Below, in pieces: positions 1-11,100 of a stretch of DNA of 64,000 nucleotides. This DNA comes from Chenopodium formosanum (lineage: Eukaryota; Streptophyta; Magnoliopsida; Caryophyllales; Amaranthaceae). Within the stretch, counting starts at the first letter, position 1; each line of letters starts with the position of its first letter. The notes under the pieces are model-generated. The model was not told the origin of the DNA and did no database searches. It saw nothing but the letters and a program-made list of their open reading frames with translations. The translations under genes and the position numbers were made by a program. The stretch is taken from NCBI GenBank assembly GCA_024500155.1, contig CM044867.1, positions 25,803,632-25,867,631 of the forward strand, in the 5' to 3' direction.

Positions 1-172
1 GGAGTAGTCTTGGGATGGGTGACCTCCTGAGAAGTTTTCCCGGGGTGCGCATGAGTGAGGACAAAATGCGCTGGAAGGACTTATGTTGGTCTGTGGGGAC
101 AGTTGTTAGCCCTCGATGCGCATTTCGTGACAATAGGCCCCTCCCTAATTTGTTTGGGGTCGGGGTGTTACA
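1..172 (+). repeat. 3' part of a Cassandra-like TRIM LTR
   Basis: The window opens inside a sequence with a 5S rRNA-like block followed by about 120 bp and the terminal string GGGGTGTTACA ending at 172. Cassandra terminal-repeat retrotransposons of plants carry a 5S rRNA-derived promoter within a short LTR of TGTAAC...TTACA type, and this matches that layout. No tRNA-iMet primer site follows 172, so this is either a 3' LTR or a solo LTR; the left end lies outside the window. Confidence 0.7.
2..48 (+). other. 5S rRNA 3'-half homology within the Cassandra-like LTR
   Basis: The segment containing GGGATGGGTGACCTCCTGAG matches the 3' half of plant 5S rRNA, with several substitutions after it. It is not followed by a T-run terminator, and the sequence downstream is LTR-like. 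I read it as a retrotransposon-borne 5S domain rather than a functional 5S gene; the 5' half is beyond the window edge. Confidence 0.7.
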
Positions 173-3100
173 TGGCAGCATGTCATAGGTTCTTTGTTTG
201 GGGCCTAAGATCCACTTATTTTCAAATTTCATTCAAATTTGAATGAAAATTCAAAGGTTTGAATTTCAAATTAATTGTCATTTTCAATGCAGTTAGTTTA
301 TTATTTTTTTTACAAAAAAAATAAAAAAAATATTTTTCAACATTGATGAACATCGCAGAGAGAAGGAACGAAATGGGCGACGAAGGAAGATGAACAAAAA
401 GAACCTTGAAGCTGCTTCATTATACTTGCAGACGCTTAAATTTACATCAACCGCAAATATTATTCGGTTTAATTGAACAAAATAATTGTTGTTTACATGA
501 GAATATTGAGAAAATTTGAGTTAATTAGGTTTCGGAATTTTCGATTTGGGGGTTTACGAACTGGATTGATTCTAGTTAATTATGTAAATGTATATTATTA
601 TTTGCAGAGTTATTGTGTAATTGACTTGTTCTTCCTCCATTAATCATATCCAATTCATAAATGGGTAAGTTTGCAAAATATACCCATTTTCAATTGATTA
701 GTGAAATGAGTCTTCTCTTCCTATCGATTTCAAATGGATTTGGATTTTTTGTTGGAATACTATAATTGTTAAAGGCACATAAGTAACCGATTGCATATTG
801 AATATTAGATAATTAAGAGATTTGAAGTCCGATAACAGCAATGGTTGAAACAGGGCTTAGGTCGTCGACGACGAAGGCGGACGAAAACCCCCCAAAATAT
901 TCGAACAATTTTATTAGATATTTTTTTAGTAACTCAGGAAACTATATTTGGTACGAAAAAAATCTGAAAACATTATAACAATTCATACTATGATTTTTAG
1001 TAACATAGGAAAGTATATTTGGTAAGAACAATTCATATTATAACAATGGATTTGGATTTTTGTTTGGAATACAATAATTGTTAAAGGCACACAAGTAACT
1101 GAAGTCATATTGATAATAAATAAATAAATTGGAGATTTGAAGGTTGACAACAGTAATAGTTGAAAATGGTCTTAGGTCGACAAGGTCATCGACAATGGCG
1201 AAAACCCCCCAAAATATTCAAACAATGCTGTTTATAATATCTTTAGAAACACAGGAACTATATCTGGTAAGCACATATCTGAAAAGGACACAACCATTCT
1301 GTAATTTTTAGTAACATAGGAAACTACATTTGGTAAACACATATTGTTTCCGAATTACATAATCCCTTAAAAGCGCATAATTTTTCCCTTTGGGATTTTT
1401 TTTTATTGTTACCTTTATAGCGATATTGTGTAATTATTATTTTTTTTTTGGTAATTATAGGCGTCGACCTTATATAATTGTATTTGCTTAAAATAAATTC
1501 ATGTTTTGAGGAAAAAGGTCCACCTATCAAGTCTTTTGAGAATTAGATAATGTGACACCATCAATGAAAAGTAATAAGAAACCATGGTGAAAAAGTAAAG
1601 GTAATCAAGTAAATATTATTTTTCTTAATTTGTTCAATAGGTTAGTACATTAATTAGTAACCGTATATATGTTAGAGGAAAATGTAATATATATAACTTG
1701 TTTTCTAGTAATAGGGGATGCTAATTCATGAAATTAGTTGTAAACAATATGGATTATTAATTTAGCAATGATAAGTTTTTGTCAATTGAAATAATTATTT
1801 AATGTAAGATGTCATACATGATCAAAATAATGAAATTAAATAAACACTATAAATTTTGTTAGACGATCACCTTAAACACTTAAAAACTGTTTACTTGTCA
1901 AAGGACCTTTCTATATTACAGAGTATAAAAATGTAATAAATGTAATATTTCTTTTCAAATCCTTACTAGCATCACAATATGATAAGTTCATTTAAAAAGA
2001 TAATCGGTGGCTTCTATTTCATTCTATATAAAAGATTAGACTGAAAAGTCTTCATTTGTATATAGTCCTTATTGATATATGACATATTTTATACTTCCTA
2101 TGTTACTATTTACTTGACTAACATTTCTAAAATGAAAATGTCACATTACTTGACCCATACTATATTTGGTATGCTTTTGGTAGATAAATTATCTAAATTA
2201 TCCTTATAAAGTGCAATTAATGGTAAATACGTAAATAAACATATTAGAGGATATACTCTCATCTATTAATAAGAGTTTAATCATTAAATCACACAAGGGA
2301 AAAGTTTAGATGCAATTAACACCATAATATCATATCAAGAGGAGCTTAATTATAGGTAAACTAACATTATTAGAATATAAATGTCATCACACTATTCATA
2401 AGTGTTTTATCATACTTAAAAGGTAGGGACATATATTCCCACATTATTAAATAGATTTTTCCCTTTTATTTAGTATCTTAATTTGTAGTCGTGTATGTGT
2501 TATAGGTTTTAAAAAAGATATAAACCGTTTTTTTTTAGTAACAACACTAAGAAAAATCAAATAATTTTAAACAGTACATAAAATAATCCTTAAATGTCGT
2601 TTAATTAAATACTATAATTTGTACAATGTGATATGTTTGTATGTTTTTAATAAATTTAATAAATAGCATGAATAATGGGTTCTTCGCTTCTTCCTTTATT
2701 GATTATACTAACCAATAGGTATTAAAACATGTGGTTTGTTACTAAAAAAATGTCGTTGTTACTAAAATAATAGTACTATAAAACTTTACAAATAAAAAAG
2801 ATAAATTATAAACACACGAGAGTATTTAGCAATAAGCGATAAAAATTTGTGTGTAACCTTAACTTTTGTGATTTCATGTTAACTTTCAATTATTTGATTA
2901 AAAACCTTCAAGAAATGAATAAAACCCTCCAATATAATATATGAATTAATCCGTACAACACGTACTTGATCATTGTATAATTGTAGCTAACACCTATTTA
3001 ATTTTATATAGTTCGTTATACGTAATAAATATATGATATGTACTTTTTTGGTATGTTTGAAATTTTTGTAATAACAATAATGACAAATTACTAACCCTTC

Positions 3101-3390
3101 TTTAAAAAAGTTAACAAACATAGTAAGGTTAAAATTGTCCAACTTCATAAATTTTTTGAAAATATATCGATATGGATGTCTATAAAAAGATCTTTAAAAA
3201 ATAATTCCATTGGTTTTTTATAATAATTTTTCGATTTGTAGTTTGTAAAATATCGTTAAATGAAGTATTATTCGATTCTTATAATAAACATCTCTCTTCA
3301 TTAATTACGTTGACTAGGATGCTATTTTCTCAGTAACAAAATTGTATATTTTAGTAACCTAAAATATTTATTTAGTAACAAGAAAGATTT
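173..3390. other. AT-rich intergenic region without recognisable gene
   Basis: No open frame of convincing length or recognisable protein on either strand. The region is strongly AT-rich with many short A or T runs. The only clear internal structure is the imperfect duplication at 729..1347. Confidence 0.6.
729..1347 (+). repeat. Imperfect tandem duplication, about 310-bp unit
   Basis: Two diverged copies lie head to tail. Copy one starts at about 729 and copy two at about 1040, both opening with AATGGATTTGGATTTTT, sharing GGCTTAGGTCG/GTCTTAGGTCG and AAAACCCCCCAAAATATTC in the middle, and closing with TAACATAGGAAA. Small indels and substitutions are spread throughout, so the duplication is not recent. 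No coding content. Confidence 0.75.
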
Positions 3391-3440
3391 TTTGGCGCCA
3401 ATGAAATTTGTCCCGCCTTGTTATGGTAAATGGCGCCAAA
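3391..3440. promoter_or_regulatory. Cluster of E2F-like motifs
   Basis: TTTGGCGCC at 3391..3399 and GGCGCCAAA at 3432..3440 face each other, with TCCCGCC at 3411..3417 between them. They fit the plant E2F consensus TTTSSCGC or its core. No gene start is seen near them, so regulatory function is inference from motif match only. Confidence 0.3.
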
Positions 3441-4186
3441 AACAAAATACTTTTCCCTCTCATTTTTCCCTATCATTTTTTTAGCTAATGATGAGTTGTC
3501 AATTTTTAATTGATAATGTATGTTAAGACCACATACATTCAATGTATGTGTATCATTTCCCGGAGATTGTGAACAATCTAGAGGCATCTATTTTCAAAAA
3601 TTCCTAATTCATAATTGTATAAGTGGCTTTTTTGGAAATTTTTATAATAACAAATTATAATTAGTTTTTTTTTTTTTTTTTTTTTTTTTGGCAAGCAATT
3701 TTATTTGGGTACCAAACTAGAGAGGTGAGAAGAATTGGACAGTCATCTTTATAAATCAGTGCACAATAATATATGATTTTCATGATTTCAACATTGTTGG
3801 ATTGAAGAAAGTAAAATCCATGTTTTTGAAGTTGATCTGTTAACTTCATAATTAGGTTGTGGCTTACAACGTTTGTTCACAAGTGAATTGTGGAGTAGAC
3901 TATTTCATGTCTATTGTAGAAGGAAATCAACTTAACAAGTAAGTTGTAGAGTAGACTTTTTCAATGTCTAAATTCTATCTCTTGGCATTCTTGTTCTTTT
4001 TATTGGGATTCCTTTGCAACCTCCACTTAACTCCTTTCTTAATGGGATGTTTAAGGGTTGATTAATTCCCTTAATTGCTAATTAATATCTTTGTCTTTTA
4101 TCTTCTTCATCCTATTTCATATTACCTTGTGAATCATATATATTTCTTGGTGAAGAAAATCAGTAAGTATATGATATACTACAATA
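3441..4186. other. Intergenic DNA, no gene seen
   Basis: AT-rich sequence with a T run of roughly 20 bp near 3667..3689. Nothing protein-like or RNA-like was recognised. Confidence 0.5.
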
Positions 4187-4465
4187 CTAGATAAGCCCCG
4201 TGCGATGCACGACATAAAAAAATTCATTGAAATAAATATATATTTTATATATGTCCCTGATATGAGATAAATTATAAAAACATAAGCATTAATTGTCATT
4301 TGCAATGATATTTAGATCTTATTAATTCTGAAGAAGAGTAAAAACTTAAGCAAACTATGCATTACGGGGTACCCTATAACCGAGAATAATTATATTTTGA
4401 AGCTAGATAGTCACTCATAAATTCATAATATAAAGTATGGAGTATAATATAATATAATCAATTAA
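4187..4465 (-). mobile_element. Helitron-like 3' terminus, minus orientation
   Basis: Read on the minus strand, the sequence ends with a small hairpin (GTGCATCGCAC), then GGGGCTTAT and CTAG, followed by T at 4186. A short GC hairpin just before a CTRR terminus inserted before T is the classic Helitron 3' end. The 5' TC terminus was not located, so the upstream boundary given is only the start of the neighbouring element. Confidence 0.5.
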
Positions 4466-4764
4466 CCTATACTAAAAGCGAACCTAAAATGACACTTGTC
4501 ACAATGTCATTAACAATTTTCCCGCCCATTTTAGTTTCCGTTTTTAAGAAGATTCTTTAAGGAAATTATTTTATAATAATGAAAAATATCTTTCTTCCAG
4601 TTAAAATTCTTAACAATAATAACTCTCCATATAAACCCAACTAATGTATTTTTATATCTACTTTTGAATTAATATTATGAGTATAATTTTTTTATAAAAT
4701 TCAATACAATAATAACTCTTTAAAAAATTAATAACAATCGTGCATTGCACGGGATTTAAACTAG
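4466..4764 (+). mobile_element. Short non-autonomous Helitron-like element
   Basis: The 3' end shows the hairpin CGTGCATTGCACG, then GGATTTAAA and CTAG at 4761..4764, followed by T. The probable 5' end near 4466 reads CCTATACTAAAAG, close to the TCTATACT-type start of small plant Helitrons. At about 300 bp it has no coding capacity. It carries an E2F-like TTTTCCCGCC at 4517..4526. Confidence 0.5.
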
Positions 4765-4983
4765 TATAATAATAAAAATAATTGTCTGACAAAAATATTG
4801 TTATAATTTAAGGTAAAAAAATAAATAAGAATATGATGTCAGCAATAGATTTAGGCGGGAAAAATTTTAACAACAGCTTAACATGTGTACAATTTTAAAA
4901 AGTAATGATGTCAGCGGTTGTTTTAGTTTATTTATATACACTTATTATCTACAAATTGCTAAACACATTTATTCTTTTGGACA
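4765..4983. other. Intergenic DNA
   Basis: AT-rich spacer with one more E2F-like motif, GGCGGGAAAA, beginning at 4854. No gene recognised. Confidence 0.4.
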
Positions 4984-5117
4984 TAGGTTTATATGGCTCC
5001 ACCTCTTATTCGGGCATAGGTTTATATGGTTCTACGTCTTATTCAACAGTGTCTTTAAATGAGAGTGGTTTATATGGCTCTACCTCTTATTCAAAAGTGT
5101 CTTTAAATGAGAGTGGT
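4984..5117 (+). repeat. Tandem repeat with 33- and 48-bp units
   Basis: The core TTTATATGGCTCTAC...CTTATTC occurs three times in a row; the last two copies are in 48-bp units ending ATGAGAGTGG, the first in a 33-bp unit. All unit lengths are multiples of three, which keeps a plus-strand frame open from 4905 to 5255 (repeating GLYGSTSYS). The frame has no recognisable domain, so I annotate the array rather than a gene. Confidence 0.7.
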
Positions 5118-5330
5118 GTGTTAGGGAACGTACTAACGACACAATGTTTACCCCTGTTGCGCCAAAATTCGTTTTTAAAGTTAGTGACGAAATGTCATAC
5201 CACACCGTCTTCCTTTGATCAATCAACCACATTATTATTCTTGTATTATTTGTAGCCTTCAAAACACTTATTTTACAACAAACACAAGTATTAAAATGTC
5301 AATAGGTTCATTTTGTACACAAAAGTTTAA

Positions 5331-5333
<3 letters not shown>

Positions 5334-5415
<82 letters not shown>
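5334..5415. repeat. (AT)n microsatellite, about 41 units
   Basis: Uninterrupted alternating AT from 5334 to 5415. It is a perfect run, so it is likely length-variable. Confidence 0.95.
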
Positions 5416-5417
<2 letters not shown>

Positions 5418-8109
5418 TTTTAGAAAAAAATAGAAAACGCCTCCTAGTTCTTTTGATTTCACTTTGTTATTCAAAGTAAGCTCCATCAAAGTCTTGGCAA
5501 GATAACTCATTTGTAGACCGCAAAACAATATAGAGGGAACAAAACTTAGCTGAATTAAGAGAATGGAGAAACTACAACTGTGACGTTATTTAATAATGTC
5601 ACAAAATTTACATTATATCATGCTAAAACAAATTTTACTATCAAAAGGTGGATCCTTTTGCAAAAAAGCCACTGCTATACAGGTGAATCATATCTGTATT
5701 ACAGCAACAAGTACAGTGCAAGATATTCCGCCACGGGAACCCAATTAGGTAGTGATCACTTCTGCACATCAGGCATCAGCTGGTCCTGGATCAGTTCATG
5801 ATTATAACAGCTGTTCTCAGGAGACTTTCAGATGTCAGAGTCAAATCTGCAAGGAATTTGAAATATTAGAAGACTCGGAAGTTGGAACCACTAGTCATTC
5901 AAATGAGATGCTGAAAAGCAGCTAAACCATATTTTTGCAACATAATATGTTTTAATGTATTATATGACAGAGGTATGAAGACAAAATGAGAGTCTAAGAA
6001 ACATAGGATACAATTGATAAAGGAACAAAGGAAGTATATGAATGTGAAGTCCTTCCGACTTTTCTTTTCTTTTTTCTTTTTTGATATGACGAAAACAAGA
6101 ACTTGATGGTTTTTTTTAAGCTTGTTCTTTAGCTTCTTCTCCTCCACAATAGATGGGAAAAAAAAATAGTAGGTGGTGGGGGGAAGCATTATAATTTTTC
6201 TTAATTATGTTTCACCATCCACCTTTAATACAATTGATTCTCTCACAGATCAACTTGCTCAATGATTTCAACCACACAATTTAGATGATCAATTGATATC
6301 AATTTGATCTCAGAGAGTAATGTGTTGAAACCCCTAACCGTCCGTTATTGAAAATAAATACATTTTTGTAATATGGAAAAACATTTCAAAAAAAGTAAAC
6401 TATTTCCAAAGAGCCTTACCAAAGATTACATGCATATCTTACAAACACTTCTTTGGCCAAAAGGAAAATTGAAATCATATAATAGAACATAGGGTTTAAA
6501 TTTGCAGAATTGGAGCCAAGGAGCCAATATATGACTTGTATCTACAATCTCCGGCAGATAAGAAGTCTTTTCAGTAGGACATTGCAGAAGGCATTTACCA
6601 TTTCCAGCCTTTTTTCCTACCTTAGACTGGAGAAATAGAGCAGAGAAGCAGACAATACTTATATTTTTGCAAAAAGAGGGAGGTTGTGTTATTGGTCAAA
6701 ATTACAGATTATGGGCAAGGAAAATATTACTCATCTTTTTTTAACCTTTTACTACGTACCTTTTCTTTCAATTTTGTTTATTTATCTTCACCTCACATAT
6801 TAAAAATTAAATAATTCTTTCCAAAACTGCTTTTGGAAGGAAAGGCCATCTTTAATTAGTTGATCTAATAAATGAAAGTTATTCACTTCTCAAAATTTTC
6901 AACATAACAACTACTCCCTCTGTTTTATATTTCTCCTCCCACTCTGACCAATATTGTCTCACAAAAAGATTCCAAGTGAGAAGGACAATATGACACTGAA
7001 GGAACACTGATTACAAAAGTTGACTAAAATTAATGTTCTAGATGGAGATGATACTCATGCCATACTGCAGTGCTGAATACAATCGAAATGAAACCTGGTC
7101 GAATAACTAGGACTGATAAATTACAGATCATGGCCAACGAAAGTGGATTCTATAACCCCATACTAAACCACGTTGATGTCATTCCAAGCGAGATTGACAC
7201 CAACAAGAATGCTAAATACATAATGAAGAATAGACCAATGACAAACATCTTACAGCATGAATTAGCAGCTAATCTAACACCAACAAACCCTGTACAAAAG
7301 AGAGCAAAACTCATATTGTTTCAAAAGTTGATGAGATTACTTTAAGGTTGTGCTTTAGAGCATATATTCAATTTCAATTCCAAATATAATGTTAGGCAAA
7401 CATTAGGCTATTTAAGAGTTTCAAATTCCATCTCAATGTTTGGGAATTAAGTCGAATTTAAAATTTTGGAATTAACATTTTCAACTTATGTATATAACTA
7501 TTTGATTAGTCAGATATATGGACAGTAAAATCATGGAAACCCTAAAATTCCTTTAATAAAAAAATCTAATGTCTATGAAATCAAACAATTTAATGTTTTT
7601 TGTGATTTGAAAAGGCTGCCACTGCAGGCCTGCAGCCACCATCACCTCCGCCATTGATGGAATTTCTGAATTTAAGATACTCCTTCACAGCTTCAACAAA
7701 TTTTTTGAACCTTGGCGAAAATCTAAATGTTATTGTGGTGTTCTTTTGGTTTGATTTATTTTTAGCAACTATGGACTGAAGACTGGAATAGGAAAGAAAA
7801 GATTTGAGGGATGATATCAAGAAGAGAATCCAGGTTAGAAAAGAAGGAATATGCTAGGACTAGTGACATTGATGGAACCTTGAAATTGAGCTACAACGAA
7901 ACTTTAACGGCTGAAAGGTGGAGAGAGCGAGAGAGGTGATTTGGAATTTGAATCTCGATACCTTGAGATGTCAATTCATTCTGGGACAAATCCAAATATC
8001 CAAACATCACATTTGAAAATTGTATAAGGCCATAAAGTAAACCTAACCCACTTTCCAGGTTAAGACAGGTAACTTAAGAGAGGGAGAAAACTTACCATAT
8101 GAAGATTGT
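5416..8109. other. Region 3' of SufC, no second gene recognised
   Basis: Downstream of the SufC stop codon on the minus strand. Short open frames exist (for example 7070..7345 plus) but show no known motif. A Stowaway-like end, CTCCCTCTGTTTTATATTTC, lies at about 6923 without a matching second end. The proximal part, roughly 7600..8109, probably contains the SufC 3' UTR; a TTTATT at about 7756 would be AATAAA on the minus strand. Confidence 0.5.
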
Positions 8110-11100
8110 TTATGCATCTGTTATTCCCTTGTACCCCTCCTTTTCCAGGACTGATGCGAGAGAAATGTCTCCTGTCTTCACAATTCTTCCATTTTCCTGA
8201 GTAAAACCATGAATCCATGTCTTAAAGGTTAGTATTCACAAAACATCATTAAATTAAAGCCCACTAAATTTAATTTAATTTTATTTAAATTTGGATGTGT
8301 GTGTGTGTGTGGGGGGGGGGGGTGTTTCACTGCTGAAATGAAAATAAAAACCTTTGGAAAAATAACCATATCCCTAAACTCATCAACTTGAAAACAGAAT
8401 TCCATAAACAAATCAAGGGTCATACAGCCATACAGATAATTTTTTACTGAGACAAAATAAAACATAATGAACTAAAATAGAAGCCTTTTAGATTTCAATA
8501 GATACTTTCATTTCTCATAACAGCACCACAGTCTCATAAGTCGATTCTGAGCATAGCATTACTATGTTTTATGATTAGAGTACTGTTGATGGAAGAGGAG
8601 CAAATCAAATTATCACTGACAGTAAACCAACATATCCCCCCCAAAAAAAAAAGAGCAAGAGTGACAATAAGAAACCTACAAAAGTGGGTATCAACTTGGT
8701 TATATTGGTTGCAAGACCATATGGCCATACTCTGAGTAAGGTTCTATAGGAGAAGATGTTTCTCCTTGTAACAAGCCTTGATTTACCCAGATCAGCCTGT
8801 GAAAGGTTTTTGAAATGTATCCTCTTCAAACACAGCCAGAAAAAAGGACCTCGATTTTCTACCTCGTTCTTATATTGGGAAGGAGAGGATGGGGTTTTAA
8901 ATTATTGGAGCAATAAACGAGACAAGAAAAGTAAATTAGCATTGGCCCACATAGGTAATAATGTTCAGATTTAAAATTCTTTATTTGGTGCTGAATTTTG
9001 ATTACGGTATTTAGATGGTTAACGAACCAATTTGAAGATTTAAGCTATGTAGTTGCTGGTACATGCATGAAGACCAATACCTGTCCAAAACCTAGGACAG
9101 GCACAGTGATAGGTTTAACGTGTGGATGCCCGCAGTTATAATCATAGGCACAGTCACGCTACTTTGCTTGGCATTAGCCTGGTAAATGCCCATAAAGCCC
9201 AAGGCTTTGACAGTTGACTTTTTTATTGACTACTTACAGCCAAGTTATCTACATCAGATTTAATCACAAACTATCTTGAAGAATGTTGCAGTTTAAAACA
9301 AACAACTTCATACTGGCTACAAGAAGCTTGATTTATGAGAGGATATCAATCTTTGAGACCTAGTCTCTTGAATATTGTACACAAAAACTTGCAAAAGTCT
9401 TATTGAAGGAACACCGGAGGAGGAGGTGTCAACTTTGAAGGTGGTGGTCAGAAGTTGCGGCGACATTGAAGGTGGTAGTCGTATCGTGGAACATGATCAT
9501 AGACGGATGTTAAATCATTTTTTTGAATTTAAGTTGATTGTTGATTAAATTTAGTTATGGGAGAATGAAATTGGGTGAGAATTATTATGTTAATTAAGTA
9601 AGAATAGTATTTTAATGGGTTCTAATTTAGTTAGGTAATTGTGTTTATGAAATCTTTAGCAAGGGTACTTTTGTAAATTCAATTTTAAAAATCTTACTAA
9701 AAAGGAAACAAATAGAAAGTTGTAGCTAATGTACACCAGCCTGTTTTGGCAAAAGTTGCTACTACATGTAATGGAGGTAGTATATCAGGTATTCGTACTG
9801 GCCATTCTTCCTACAGCCATGGGAAAAAAGAATAAAAGAACTGAATTCACTTATTAACGGCCTTTCCTCTTTTTATACTTGTATGTGAAAGTCAGGTCAA
9901 GGGTGGTCTCAAAGTGCAGGCCTTTTCCCTCTACTAAATTCTGCTTCAATGTAGTGTAAGCTCACTAGTTGTAACTGTTATAGGAATAAGATGACTTGGC
10001 CAATAACAAATTTGGAACAATTAATGGATAACTATGTGAGTTTTAGGGTATGTTTGGCCAAGCTTCTTTAAAACAGTTTCTGTTTCTTAGAAGTAGTTCT
10101 CTAGAAACTGTTTCTAAAGAAACACTTGTGGGAAACATACTTGTTTGGCCACAAAATTTTAGAAGATCTTTTGACTTTTTGAGAAATAGAAACAATTTTA
10201 CATTGTTTGGCCTATTGAAAAATGTCATAGTATGGACAAAAAAATGAAGAGTAATGTTTATTTTCAAGAAGAATAATGTTTATTTTATGAAAGAAGATTA
10301 ACGTTTTTTAATAAAAAAAATTTATCTGATAAATGAAGATTAATAACAATTGAAGAATAATTTTAGTTGGTATATGAAATGAGTACTCATGTTAATCTTT
10401 TTTAAAAACATAAATTATAAAAGACCCACTTTTTTTCTCACATTTCTCAACTTTAGCCCTGCTACTTTGAGCCATTAATACCTCCCACCACCACAACACC
10501 ATTACTAATGGAGATCTCTAATGTTGTTCTTAAGTCTATCACTTGTTAAAGTTCAACCCATAAATTAAAGGAAAATTTAACAAGAATAATCGAACCTTAG
10601 CTTCATTCTACCAAAATAATCCAACCTTTCGATTAACCTAGAATAATCCTAAGTTTAATACTTATTATCTTCTAGTGAACCTTTTTGACCGGTTACCTGA
10701 ACTTCAGGTAACTTTTTTTTTCTTACTTCTTTTTCCCTCCTTCCTTCTCTCTTCAACTCCATCACCTCCTTGAACCTTCCGCCATCGCCACCACCACCTC
10801 AGCCACCACTTACCCCACCTCCACCCCTAGCTACCCAGTCCCGAAACCACTCACCTCACCAAACTGAAACCACTAATTCCATTCACTCAAACCCCGTAAC
10901 CACCAAAAACCCCATCCCCACGTACCCAGACGTCGAAAGCCTAACCCCACTTACCAAGAACCCGAAACCACCACCTAATCACATTATAACACCACTGCAG
11001 CAGCACATAAACTGACCGCCACCCACCTACGGACCACCAATCTAAAGCACCGCAACGCACCCACATCTCCGTATCGGCATTGACCATTTGTGTGGAACTG

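Noticed and set aside
2..48. Functional 5S rRNA gene
   Set aside because: Only the 3' half is present, it has diverged, no terminator T-run follows, and the downstream sequence ends like a Cassandra LTR.
5215..5528. Tyr-Ile repeat proteins across the (TA)n tract
   Set aside because: Translation of a microsatellite on both strands.
7070..7345. 91-aa hypothetical protein downstream of SufC
   Set aside because: No domain, no exon partners, ordinary AT-rich surroundings; length is within chance for this window.
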